Below are positions 17,926 to 27,372 of a DNA stretch of 64,000 nt, one piece after another (position 1 is the stretch's first letter; each line of letters starts with the position of its first letter). Source of the DNA: Aquimarina aggregata (GTDB lineage: Bacteria > Bacteroidota > Bacteroidia > Flavobacteriales > Flavobacteriaceae); assembly GCF_001632745.1 (NCBI RefSeq), contig NZ_LQRT01000046.1, positions 434,001 through 498,000 on the forward strand, given 5' to 3'. The notes beneath the pieces are model-generated. The model saw only the letters and a program-made list of their open reading frames with translations, did not search any database and had not been told where the DNA came from. The position numbers and the translations under genes are program-made.

Positions 17926-19845
17926 TTAGTACTTTATAAATCTAATAACTCTGTTCGACACTTTGATAAGGTATGTTCCTGATTGGATACCCGAAAGACT
18001 GACTCTTTCCTTTTTATTTGTGGATTTTTTTCTTTTTATAACCTTTCCATGAAGATTATAAATAGCGATATTATCACCTATATTAATCCCAGAAATTACA
18101 ACAACATCTTTTACAGGGTTTGGAAAAGCTTTAAGGTCAGGTAAGCTCGATATATTAGCATGCAATTCAGAATCGCTTAGTTTATTTTTGTCACAGTTTA
18201 ACTCCAAAATAAGTCTTGGGGCTGTATTACCTTCTTTTGAAGAAAAAGAAACGTCATTCCCGCCTGTTTGTTTAATAATTAAAGAAACATTTTCACCAGG
18301 AGTGATTCCTGATAATTCCCACTGATACGACTGTCCTGATCTATATGTAGTATTGAGAGATCCTATTTTAGCTCTTTCTGAAGGCTTATTACTATTCGAA
18401 AGATTACCTTCTGTCCAGTTGTCAGAATTTCCTTTAAAGATTTCTATAAGTCCATTACCACCATCTGTAGATACTGTAAGTTTTAATTTTGTACTTGTAA
18501 CGTTTTCTGTCACTGCTGGTACAGTAAACTGAAGATACGATACTCTTTTTCTGCTTTCTACTCTAAGTTCTCCACTATTAAATCGAGTACCACTCTGTAG
18601 ATAAACATCTTGACTAGCAATTACGTTTCTTAAATTATCACAAGTATTATTTCCTTCCAAAACCACGGGGTATAACGTTCCTCCTTTTGGAGACTGATTT
18701 GCTTGTAAAGGAGGGAAATTTGTTGCTGGATTTGAGGGTTTTACTTGTCGAGGTCCTTTATATAAAAGGTTCGGATCAGACCAAGGTGTCATATTGTTAT
18801 GATTCTCTTCAAGGCATCTATTTTTATATATGAAATTTGGTTTTTTTGAGTTCTGATGTTGTGTAGACCATGGTCCCATAATAGCATAATAGTTGGGTTC
18901 TCTACTATTATTATATACAGCATTAGGCGTATCTGCCTTTGAATTAGGCATATCAAATGGTAGCGTGATTCTATTGTTCTCTATTAAATTGTTACCATTA
19001 TCACCACTGTGAAAGCTTACCTCTTGCCTAAAATTATTATCATATACCACATTATATTCTACTTTACTTCCTTGTAGAGATATATGACGTAAATGAGTAA
19101 CTTCACATCCTGTAATAAGATTATAAGCTCCTTGTATAAAGAAATACCCCTGAGCCCCTCCTGCTTTTTTATGAGCTCCATCTACTTTTAGATCTCTTAA
19201 TGTAATATGGTTAGCGGGGACTCTTACAGGGTCTTTGGCAGAATTGATAATATTCACTTTATCTAACCAACAGTCCTGAGAATCGTTAAACTTTACAGAT
19301 ATATTATCATTACCTCTTAATTCATCATTAGCACCCAGACTATAGTTCCAGTCGTATTTTGGTTTCCCCCAGCTTCCTTCAATTGTTAAAGTGTATATCC
19401 CACTTTTACTAACCTTATAGAAGCTAAAAGCACTACTATTATTCATCCTAATGATACACTTCACCCCTGTTCTACTTTCCCCTATCAAGGAGACATTAGA
19501 TTTCATAGAAACACGTTTATTAATATTATATGTTCCATTTTTAAGCAATACGGCGACTAATCCACTTTGTTTGGAAGCATCGTTAATGGCCTTGTTAATA
19601 GCATCACTATCTGCTCCATTAGTAAGTGTTTTTACTATTCTAATATCTTTTAGAAATGGAATACCACCTCTAACACCTGCTTTTTCCCACTCTTTCATCT
19701 GTGGATAACGGCTGTCGTACTTACTCGAATCAAAAATTACTCCAGGATCACCTATGTTTAGCTGTCCATACGTTTGCGTAAGTGTATTAGATAATAAAAA
19801 AATCCAAATAAAAATATTCTGTTTAGGTTTTAAAAGTAGTTTCAT
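17926..19845 (-). CDS. secreted beta-helix protein with CBM96-like module and T9SS tail
   Basis: The 639-residue product has a signal peptide ending near TYGQ (27). A pectate-lyase-superfamily beta-helix (about 60-370) starts with the N-terminal cap 'ADSDAINKAINDASKQSG' and 'NGTYNINKRVSMKSNVSLIG'. It contains the striking block HITLRDLKVDGAHKKAGG, then HLRHISLQGSKVEYNVVYDN and NFRQEVSFHSGD, with several His/Asp that could be catalytic. Residues 402-551 form a CBM96-like beta-sandwich (YLQFTVPAV to LILELNC), and 560-639 a T9SS tail (FPNPVKDVVVISG). CAZy family cannot be set by eye; GH28/GH82-like or polysaccharide lyase are possible. The binding module is a near copy of the one in the next gene. 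Confidence 0.75.
   Translation of the reverse strand: MKLLLKPKQNIFIWIFLLSNTLTQTYGQLNIGDPGVIFDSSKYDSRYPQMKEWEKAGVRGGIPFLKDIRIVKTLTNGADSDAINKAINDASKQSGLVAVLLKNGTYNINKRVSMKSNVSLIGESRTGVKCIIRMNNSSAFSFYKVSKSGIYTLTIEGSWGKPKYDWNYSLGANDELRGNDNISVKFNDSQDCWLDKVNIINSAKDPVRVPANHITLRDLKVDGAHKKAGGAQGYFFIQGAYNLITGCEVTHLRHISLQGSKVEYNVVYDNNFRQEVSFHSGDNGNNLIENNRITLPFDMPNSKADTPNAVYNNSREPNYYAIMGPWSTQHQNSKKPNFIYKNRCLEENHNNMTPWSDPNLLYKGPRQVKPSNPATNFPPLQANQSPKGGTLYPVVLEGNNTCDNLRNVIASQDVYLQSGTRFNSGELRVESRKRVSYLQFTVPAVTENVTSTKLKLTVSTDGGNGLIEIFKGNSDNWTEGNLSNSNKPSERAKIGSLNTTYRSGQSYQWELSGITPGENVSLIIKQTGGNDVSFSSKEGNTAPRLILELNCDKNKLSDSELHANISSLPDLKAFPNPVKDVVVISGINIGDNIAIYNLHGKVIKRKKSTNKKERVSLSGIQSGTYLIKVSNRVIRFIKY
18193..18642 (-). 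repeat. 450-bp duplicated CBM96-like module, copy 1
   Basis: This segment encodes residues 402-551 of the 639-residue beta-helix protein. It matches 21263-21712 over exactly 450 bp without a gap. By manual comparison about 20 of 150 residues differ, and the DNA is more similar still over long stretches. The sequence on either side is unrelated, so one domain, not a whole gene, has been copied or converted. Confidence 0.85.
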
Positions 19846-19954
19846 GGTTTTAATTTTAAACTATTTTAGATTAAAGAGATAAAAGAAGTTTTCTATTGAT
19901 TTAAGCTGTATGAAATTTAAAATTTCACACAGCTTAAACTCCCTTAGAATAAAT

Positions 19955-22900
19955 TTATTCTTTGATAAATTGAACCCTATCTTTACCTGGTATTGTAACG
20001 ATATACAATCCTGGTTTTAATTTTGACACATCTAAAGATTCTTCTTGATTTTTAGAAACCTGTTTCTTTAAAGTATTTCCGAAAAGGTCATAGACAATAA
20101 TGGATTCTCCTGAATTTACTCCAGAAATAGTAATAAAATCTTTCGCTGGATTCGGAAAGACTTTAATTTTTATATCTTCAACTTCTAAGTCGCTTGTTGA
20201 TGTTGTAAATGTAGAGCAATCTTCCAATATTTCAGCTGGTCCAAATCCTATAGGTTTGGTATATGTTTTAGATAATACAAATTTATCCATCTCGAATCCA
20301 TCTTCTCTCATTGAAAAAGAAATAGTATGAACTCCAGCAGTCGGTACATTAATAAATATTTTTTGCGGTTCCCCACAATGATTTGCTCCCGTACGCTGTT
20401 TACTCTCCCAAGTCCATTGTTGCTTACCACTACACCATTGCATCTTTTGTCCTGAAGTTGGCCAAGTTCCATCAATACCAACATGTACACCATTATCCTC
20501 TGATCCAGTAGAATGTGCTCTTACCCAAACAAAATATTTTCCTGGGTTTGTGAATTTAACTTTGTAATTTACAATAGCAATTTTTCCTGGTTGATTGGAG
20601 AAACTTTCAGAAGTAAGAGGGTCACCATGAGTTACTCTTGTATCTGGTAAAATTTCTAAATATTCATTACCACTTGCTCCATTAAAATGATTTGGATCCG
20701 GATCAGGAGTTGGTGTGCCTGTAGTAGTAGTATCAAATGCATACCATTTTCTTTTATCATCTTTAGATTGGCTATCAAAATGTTCTGCTTCTACCGCCAA
20801 TACTCCATTACGTTCTACAGCGATGCAATCAGTTCCTCCACTATTATCATTCTCGATAAAACTTAATTTATTTACATTAAATAAGAATCCGCTACCTCCG
20901 GAAAAATCCAATCTTAACATTTGTTCTCCGACTGTAAGGTTTACTAAAGTTTTAATAGCTACCCAAGTTTGCCATCCTCCTGTATTTTCAACAGATAACT
21001 CGCCTACTTCAGCACCCTTTGCTTTTACTATTATCTTCCCACCTGACGTATTAGTAGCAACTCTTGCGGTCAACTCATATTCTCCAGAGGCGCTTACATT
21101 TACCTTATAAGTAGAAAAATCTCCATTTTCAATATATCCAATATTTTGTCCTCCTCCGATATCAGAAGTACTCTCTATCTGGATTCCTGATTGAGTATTA
21201 AAATTCTCAGCTTCTAGCGTGCCAGAAATCGTTACTACTTCTTCATTATTATCATTATCACTACAATCCAATTCTAGAATAAGCTTTGGGGTCGTATTAC
21301 CCTCTTTTGAAGAAAAAGAAACATCATTACCTCCTGTTTGTTTAACAATCAAAGAAACAGTTTCACCAGGAGTGATTCCTGATAACTCCCACTGATATGA
21401 CTGCCCTGTACTATATGTAGTATTGAGAGATCCTATTTTAGCTCCTTCTGAAGGTTTATTACTATTCGAAAGATTGCCTTCTGTCCAGTTATTAGAACTT
21501 CCTTTAAAGATTTCTATAAGTCCATTACCTCCATCTGTAGATACCGTAAGTTCTAACTTTGTACTTGTAACGTTTTCTGTCACCGTTGGTACAGTAAACT
21601 GAAGATACGATATTCTTTTTCCACTTTCTACTCTAAGTTCCCCATTATTAAATCGAGTATTACCTTGTAGGTAGGCATCCTGACCCGCGATTACGTTTCT
21701 TAAATTATTACAACCACCTCCATTGCCATTACCATCTTTACTTTTTATTAATGCTACCCAATCTTTATTATCTGGTGCTACTAAATTATTTCCTAATGTT
21801 GTTTTAGCAGTTAGATTACCTCCAGTTCTAGGGTTAAACCATTGCACATCATATTTGTTATTACCAGATGGCAAATTTAATCCTGTTGATCCTCCATTAG
21901 GTCTGTACACTGCATATACATTTCCTGCTTTTGCGAACACATAATCATTACCATCAGAAGTAACTCCGTCAGAAGAAACCATCTCTGTTAAATACGATTG
22001 CAAATGACTATTAAAAAATTTAAGAGCGTAACTTCCTTCTTTATATTTATTTCCTCTTTTTCTATGATCTTGTCCATTAAGATCACCATCATCACTTGTA
22101 TACCCACTATAATATTCTACTCCAGTGCCTCCTGCCATTAATGTAGCCCAAAGTACCTTTTCTCTTACTTGTTTATCAGAAACTCTTATACCTTCTGTAG
22201 CACTGCCTTGTTCGTCATTCGCAACTACCCATTTTCTTCCAGAATCACGAGATTTTTCGATCCATTTCTTTACATCCCTGTGGATATTATTTTGACCCGA
22301 TTGAATAGAAGCTCCTGTAAGTACTGAGTTGTTTCCTAATAGTGGGTTATATCTTTTATCTTGTTCTCCTGGATAGGTATGGATCACAATATTATGATCA
22401 TATGGATCAATTTTTTTTATATACGAAGCAGTTGATTTTACAACATCGTCACTTAATGTTGTCTCTTCTGTTAAGTTCCAATTTAGTGCCAAATGATGAC
22501 CAAATCTTGCAATAAGCTCACGATAATATAATTTTCTTTCTCTACCAAAACTATTACCATCCATAAAGTTATCATTTTCAGTCTCCATAGTTTTGAAGTG
22601 TAAATACACTCCCTTTTTATCGGCATACTCCATCACTTTTTCCCATTGTGCCAATTTAGAGACATCAAAACGATCTTTATATAGTTTGTTCCATTGTCCA
22701 GCTTTTCCAGTATTCGAATAATCTTGCATTGACCCTTTTAAAATATGAGGAAAAACACCACCATCATCACCTCCTGCTGCCCAAGTTAAAAATGACATTA
22801 CATTTGCCCCTTGACCAGATAAGTAGTTAACAACTCCTAATAACTCAGTTCCTTTACCTCCATTCCAAGTATATTCACTCGCGTCTGCAGCTACATAGTC

Positions 22901-23551
22901 TCTTTGGTGAGGTTGCCATGTCTTGCTTTTATTCCCTCCCGCAGTATTACCAGGTGTCCCGTCAAAATCCTCATAATGAAATCGATTTTCTGGAGAATCT
23001 GCTCCTGCTTTCAAAAACCAAGGTCCATTAGGGTTTTCTGGATTTGTTCCTATATGTTTCAAATAATGTTCTCCAACATATTTAAGTCTACCAAGATTTT
23101 TACTTCTAAAATCTCTACCTGACTTATTAGATTCCATAATATTAAATGTTCCTGTATTACCATTCATAAATCCAGCATCAGACCCTCCGCCATTTATAGC
23201 GACATTAGATCCTGATTTAAAAGAGACTGACCAATTCCAAGCTCCAATATCATCTGGAGTAAAATGAACCTTCCATTTATTGCCGGAATCACAACCTGTA
23301 TTTTCTGCATTGCCACAAGCGGCAAAAAATCCTGGTACAATATAACTTCTATTACTCCCTTGATGAGTAAAAGTAACTTCTAAACGATAATCAGAAAATG
23401 GATTGGGATTTGATGTTTCTGTAGTATTAGGACCATTAAAAGTAAGACTAAGTTTGTGCCATCGTTTGAGTTCTCCATCTAGAGTTTGAGCATTTAGTAT
23501 AAGACCAAAAAGGGCAAATACAATTAAAAAATAGGGTTTTAAAAGTTTCAT
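19955..23551 (-). CDS. large secreted DUF5060 glycoside-hydrolase-like protein with CBM96-like and CBM6 modules and T9SS tail
   Basis: Starting at the Met that opens the signal peptide (LLKPYFLIVFALFGLILNAQ, base 23551, rather than an upstream Met at 23584), the product has 1198 residues. A DUF5060 domain (about 25-130: RWHKLSLTFNGP, 'WKVHFTPDDIGAWNWSVSF') precedes a TIM-barrel-like domain (about 140-490). Likely acidic residues in the barrel are in ALNWNLTEE and VVANDEQG. Residues 614-763 are CBM96-like, about 775-900 CBM6, about 905-1110 a further jelly-roll ('VEAEHFDSQ' to 'DGFEMDKFVLS'), then a T9SS tail ending RVQFIKE. The family is common in marine Bacteroidota galactan loci, but its reaction is not known to me. 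Confidence 0.8.
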   Translation of the reverse strand: MKLLKPYFLIVFALFGLILNAQTLDGELKRWHKLSLTFNGPNTTETSNPNPFSDYRLEVTFTHQGSNRSYIVPGFFAACGNAENTGCDSGNKWKVHFTPDDIGAWNWSVSFKSGSNVAINGGGSDAGFMNGNTGTFNIMESNKSGRDFRSKNLGRLKYVGEHYLKHIGTNPENPNGPWFLKAGADSPENRFHYEDFDGTPGNTAGGNKSKTWQPHQRDYVAADASEYTWNGGKGTELLGVVNYLSGQGANVMSFLTWAAGGDDGGVFPHILKGSMQDYSNTGKAGQWNKLYKDRFDVSKLAQWEKVMEYADKKGVYLHFKTMETENDNFMDGNSFGRERKLYYRELIARFGHHLALNWNLTEETTLSDDVVKSTASYIKKIDPYDHNIVIHTYPGEQDKRYNPLLGNNSVLTGASIQSGQNNIHRDVKKWIEKSRDSGRKWVVANDEQGSATEGIRVSDKQVREKVLWATLMAGGTGVEYYSGYTSDDGDLNGQDHRKRGNKYKEGSYALKFFNSHLQSYLTEMVSSDGVTSDGNDYVFAKAGNVYAVYRPNGGSTGLNLPSGNNKYDVQWFNPRTGGNLTAKTTLGNNLVAPDNKDWVALIKSKDGNGNGGGCNNLRNVIAGQDAYLQGNTRFNNGELRVESGKRISYLQFTVPTVTENVTSTKLELTVSTDGGNGLIEIFKGSSNNWTEGNLSNSNKPSEGAKIGSLNTTYSTGQSYQWELSGITPGETVSLIVKQTGGNDVSFSSKEGNTTPKLILELDCSDNDNNEEVVTISGTLEAENFNTQSGIQIESTSDIGGGQNIGYIENGDFSTYKVNVSASGEYELTARVATNTSGGKIIVKAKGAEVGELSVENTGGWQTWVAIKTLVNLTVGEQMLRLDFSGGSGFLFNVNKLSFIENDNSGGTDCIAVERNGVLAVEAEHFDSQSKDDKRKWYAFDTTTTGTPTPDPDPNHFNGASGNEYLEILPDTRVTHGDPLTSESFSNQPGKIAIVNYKVKFTNPGKYFVWVRAHSTGSEDNGVHVGIDGTWPTSGQKMQWCSGKQQWTWESKQRTGANHCGEPQKIFINVPTAGVHTISFSMREDGFEMDKFVLSKTYTKPIGFGPAEILEDCSTFTTSTSDLEVEDIKIKVFPNPAKDFITISGVNSGESIIVYDLFGNTLKKQVSKNQEESLDVSKLKPGLYIVTIPGKDRVQFIKE
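21263..21712 (-). repeat. 450-bp duplicated CBM96-like module, copy 2
   Basis: This is the counterpart of 18193-18642 inside the DUF5060 gene (residues 614-763). Both copies start at the codon for the Cys of C(D/N)NLRNVIA and end at the Cys of LILEL(N/D)C. Similar boundaries and lack of indels suggest recent duplication or continuing gene conversion. Confidence 0.85.
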
Positions 23552-24194
23552 TGTGTTAAAAGTTAAGTTAGTTTTAATCTTCACAAAGAAGATTCTAATT
23601 AAAATTTATAAATAATAAAAAATTGATTTACATGAAGAGATATCAATATTAAATTTATTTGATATTCGACTGGAATTTGACTGTGCTTAACATCGCTAAT
23701 ACAATCTTATTGAATGAATTACATGAATGTATTACTTACCATGAGAAGACATAAAAAGAATCAAAAACTAATACAAAAATGACGAGGAACTGAGACTAAT
23801 TTAAAATAGTTTTTAAAAAAGTTTTAATTCATTGTTTTTAAAATAATTTTCAGAATTAAATAAATCAGATACATAAATAAAATGACCTTGCAAAGTATAG
23901 TGCTCTGGACACTGTAACCTTATAAATTAATCAAAAACCGCGCTGAATATTATAATTAAAAGTTCTCTATTTTTATACAATTACAAGACTTTTAAGTAAA
24001 GAGATCCCAAAACGGTTCGACTAAAAATTATCAATCCTTTTTTATCTTCAAAAGAAAAATTACACCACAATCTATACCGACTTACCAACTGAGATTAATC
24101 TGTCAACTTATCTGAAATTATAAATTATGATTGTCCAAAATGCCCTTGGTTACGATTTTATTACTCTAAATGATATTTAATTTATAAATAAATC

Positions 24195-24353
24195 CTATAC
24201 CACAGTCTGGGATCGTCTACTATAAAATATAGTATTGTTTTTTACTTTTTGATGAAGAATCCAGCGGAATGTTATCAATAATTTCAACATTGTGGAAAAT
24301 GCAATCACACTAAAAATTGCTGTGCCTAGCCCGAATAATTTTAAATTTTTCAT
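24195..24353 (-). pseudogene. possible truncated gene with signal-peptide start
   Basis: The frame encodes 52 residues beginning MKNLKLFGLGTAIFSVIAFS, a plausible Sec signal peptide, followed by about 30 residues without recognisable features. That is what a secreted-protein gene looks like after losing its body by frameshift or deletion. It may also be a chance frame. There is no detectable partner downstream. Confidence 0.25.
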
Positions 24354-24378
24354 TTCAATAGTTGAGTTTGTGTCTACA

Positions 24379-24409
24379 TAAATCTTAAAATGGTATTTTA
24401 AGATTTATT
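24379..24409. repeat. perfect AT-rich inverted repeat
   Basis: ATAAATCTTAAAAT (24379-24392) pairs perfectly with ATTTTAAGATTTAT (24396-24409) around a GGT loop. It lies just upstream of the short frame at 24195-24353 (- strand). No T run follows on either side, so it is not an obvious terminator; it could be an operator or an mRNA leader stem. Confidence 0.5.
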
Positions 24410-24797
24410 ATAAGAATTGGGAATAAGAACTTCGTTGACAAATAAGCTTTCCATAAATAACCATTTATATCCAAATAGTGCACTGATTAAGATCCTTTTT
24501 ATTTTTGAATAAATTAATTAATACGAAAAAACAGATTAGAAAAGAGTTCATTATAATCTACGTTTAGGTTAAAATGGGGGATTTAGATTTTAAATCAAAA
24601 TTAAAGTAAATACTAATGCCTTAGTAATCATATTTTATCCTTTGATTACATTTTTTTAACCTAGTTTATTAAAACAAACAATACATTTTTTTTTTTTGAG
24701 TTTGAACGACCTTAAACATCTGTTTTAATACAAAATACATTTCAAATTTCATAAAAAATCATAATTCCATATTTACCCAACCAAGAATCTTAAAGCA

Positions 24798-25670
24798 ATG
24801 AGACTTACTTACAAAGAAATTGAACTTAAACCTGAAAAATCCTTTTCTGTTCAACGGGCTAACATCCCCTGCTTAGAAGAAGATTGGCATTTTCACAAAG
24901 AATTAGAGTTGTTTTATATTATAAAAAGCACAGGAACTCGTTATGTTGGAAATTCTGTTAATAGATTTGAACCGAACGAATTATATCTTATAGGAAGTGA
25001 TTTGCCACATTTATTTAGAAATGATAAAGAATATTATAAAAATAGCATCATAAACACTAAGACGGTTGATGTTATTATCATAAAGTTTAAACCAGATTTT
25101 TTAGGTAATTATTTTTTGAACCTCACAGAATTACAGGCTATAAAATTTCTTTTTCAAGAAGCTAATAAAGGTTTAAAATTTTCTAAACACGCATCAAAGC
25201 AAGTTCATGATCTTTTAATACAATTAGTAAAAAGTGAAGGAACACTTAGCATCTTAAAACTCCTTGAAATATTGCATTTGTTATCATCAAATAAAAATTA
25301 TAAACTATTGTGCCCTAAATTAAATAATTTTTATTTCAGAAAAGATGAAAAAGAAAAAATGGCTAAAATTATTAATTACTTGAATACAAATTTTGATAAG
25401 AAAATTGATTTAAAGACAATAGCTTCTATTGCACATATGACGCCTAATTCTTTTTGTAGATACTTCAAAAAACATACTCATAAATCTTTTTCACAATTCT
25501 TAAACGAAATTCGAATACGAAACGCTTGTAAACTACTAATACAAGGAGAGTTACAAATAACCACCATATGTTATCAATCAGGTTTTAACACGATTACTAA
25601 CTTTAATAGACAATTCAAATCATTTATTGGTATTACACCTTCTGATTATCTTAAAAAGTATGAGCTTTAA
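24798..25670 (+). CDS. AraC family transcriptional regulator with cupin sensor
   Basis: The 290-residue product has an N-terminal cupin (about 20-90: EEDWHFHKELELFYIIKSTG, FEPNELYLIGSDLPHLFRN) and a C-terminal pair of AraC helix-turn-helix motifs (about 190-290: IDLKTIASIAHMTPNSFCRY and ITTICYQSGFNTITNFNRQF, ending GITPSDYLKKYE). Such regulators usually sense a sugar through the cupin and activate nearby operons. The gene stands alone beyond the secreted-enzyme cluster. It is the only regulator near the galactan locus, so it is the best candidate for controlling it. Cytoplasmic. The architecture is secure; targets and inducer are inferred. Confidence 0.88.
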   Translation: MRLTYKEIELKPEKSFSVQRANIPCLEEDWHFHKELELFYIIKSTGTRYVGNSVNRFEPNELYLIGSDLPHLFRNDKEYYKNSIINTKTVDVIIIKFKPDFLGNYFLNLTELQAIKFLFQEANKGLKFSKHASKQVHDLLIQLVKSEGTLSILKLLEILHLLSSNKNYKLLCPKLNNFYFRKDEKEKMAKIINYLNTNFDKKIDLKTIASIAHMTPNSFCRYFKKHTHKSFSQFLNEIRIRNACKLLIQGELQITTICYQSGFNTITNFNRQFKSFIGITPSDYLKKYEL

Positions 25671-26069
25671 AAAAAATCATATCCTATACCTTAAATTAAA
25701 ATTTGACACTTACTAAAATTAACTAATAATCAGGATGTATTTTACAAAGGAAAAGGAAAAGAAGAAGAAAAGAATGCATTTAATTAACGATTTGTAGATA
25801 CACTTAATACTAGAATTAAAATAAGAACTAGAAAGGATAAATTTAAATGTAATGGTTAAGACTTAATCATTAAATAATTTCTATTGCGGTTAATAAACTT
25901 TTTATTGTTTAAATAAATACTTGAAATTTAATGGATTCGTTATGATTTGAATTATTATGGTTCACTATGCAATCTAATATATTGTTCTTTGTATTGTGCC
26001 TTTTTTATTCGCTCCCATTTTCTGGTAGACTTTTTAGTATAATGTTTTCGCTCCATTATTTCTTTCAGT

Positions 26070-26750
26070 TACTTAACATTTCTCCTAGTCTCTTTAATTA
26101 TCCTATATACAGGTGAATAACATTAGCTTCTTTATCTGTTAGTATATCTAATACACCTTAGACATCCGATTTTAGTAAACCCTTTAATAAAATTGACCTG
26201 GCAGGAGATTCTTCATGTCCAATAAGATCATATAATGTTGATGTTTCTTCTTGTCGCAATGGAGCATCCATCGAAACATAACTAGTGGCATTTCGCTTTG
26301 ATTCTTATGTGGCAGCTATTGGAACTTCCATTTTTTTAGAAATTTCTTCATTACTCAGTGAATGCTCATGTTTCTGTTCTAGAGAAGCATATGCCTTTTT
26401 AATTTTACTAATAGTATTAATTCTATTTAAGGGGACAATCCTGAATTGCTCGGCTAACGATTCTAAATTGGATTGATGTATCCATCATACGGTATAGGAA
26501 ATGAATTTAAACCCTTTAGTTTCATCAAAACATTTTGCTACTGTAACTAAACCTATGTTTTCTTCGTGAATAAGATTAGACAGCTTTAAACCTTGATTTT
26601 GGTATTGCTTGGCTACCGAAATCATAAAGCGTAAGTCAACTTGCTTATCAGTTTGTCTAAAGTTGCCACATCCACTTCTCTCATGTGTTGAGCTAGTCGT
26701 ACTTCTTTATTGGTGGTAATAAGATCTAATTTAGAAACATAGTATGGTTA
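26070..26750 (-). pseudogene. decayed RpoD-type (sigma-70 family) sigma factor
   Basis: Reading the - strand in shifting frames gives successive pieces of a primary-type sigma factor. They include 'KLDLITTNKEVRLAQHM' (region 1.2), LRFMISVAKQYQNQGLKLSN and LIHEENIGLVTVAKCFDETK then GFKFISYTV (region 2), 'WIHQSNLESLAEQFRIVPLN' and 'SLEQKHEHSLSNEEISKKME' (region 3), then VSMDAPLRQEETSTLYDLIG and ILTDKEANVIHLYIG (region 3/4). In-frame stops and at least two frameshifts interrupt it, and region 4.2 is not recognisable. It is a duplicate of the housekeeping type rather than an ECF factor. It cannot make a working protein. Confidence 0.8.
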
Positions 26751-26781
26751 AATAACATTCTGCCACCCAGACCAAATTTAT

Positions 26782-26815
26782 CCGTTGATTATCATGGATA
26801 ATCAACGGTTTTTTA
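26782..26815 (+). terminator. strong intrinsic terminator without an upstream + gene
   Basis: CCGTTGATTATC (26782-26793) and GATAATCAACGG (26797-26808) form a perfect 12-bp stem with an ATG loop and a following T6 run. It points along the + strand, yet the nearest feature upstream is the decayed sigma factor on the other strand. It may be a leftover of a deleted gene. Confidence 0.65.
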
Positions 26816-27372
26816 TTTCTACAAGTCAAAGGTTAAAAATTGAATAATAAGGTATTAAATACTAAAATTACAATTTTAATAAAATGTTTTTCTTAAAACA
26901 TACATAATAACTATAAAGTATATTTATTCTTAAAAAAGGCCCTTTCTGATTGAAAAAGAGTTTTTTTATAAAAACCGCACATTTTTATTGTGTACCATAA
27001 ATTTTATAAAAAAACAAACAGTTTATTTGTTAATTTATTTAACAACATAGGCATTTTTTTAACACTACTTATGTTAATTACTATTGATTAAGGTTAAAGC
27101 CCGTTAAAGCACTTGACAAATGTATCTCAGACCTTATATTGTTCTTATATGAATAAGAAATTAATATTTCCCGAAAGAGTACTTTATCTTTTCTGATGCA
27201 TTCCTGCACTTAGTTTTAATTATTGATTTCATACAAATCAATTTAAAATTCTGGAAAACCTTTAAATATTACTTTAAAATTTAATTCAACCCTTTTATTC
27301 AATTTTTAAAAGAATTACCTAGTACTAGCAGATATGCCATAATAATAGGTAAAATAAAAAACCAAGTAATCA
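26816..27372. other. non-coding stretch
   Basis: Very AT-rich sequence with no frame, hairpin or repeat that I can support. It precedes a group of very small + strand frames. Confidence 0.4.

Larger units (their letters stand above)
23585..24797. other. gene-poor stretch between enzyme cluster and AraC gene
   Basis: About 1.2 kb without a convincing gene. It holds one short - strand frame (24195-24353) with a signal-peptide-like start, one AT-rich perfect hairpin (24379-24409) and a T12 run (24686-24697). Promoters for the DUF5060 gene and the AraC gene must lie here. I saw no repeat or RNA gene. Confidence 0.5.

Noticed and set aside
20715..21110. 131-codon + strand frame inside the DUF5060 gene
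   Set aside because: Antisense to the CBM6 module, which is clearly the coding strand.
24686..24697. T12 homopolymer before the AraC gene as a phase-variation switch
   Set aside because: It is about 100 bp upstream of the start, not in a coding frame or an identified promoter, and similar T runs are common here.
26740..26790. Possible tRNA 3' fragment ending in ...CCCAGACCA upstream of the terminator at 26.78 kb
   Set aside because: No paired T-arm with the usual TTCRA loop could be built, so there is no support for a tRNA or an attachment site.
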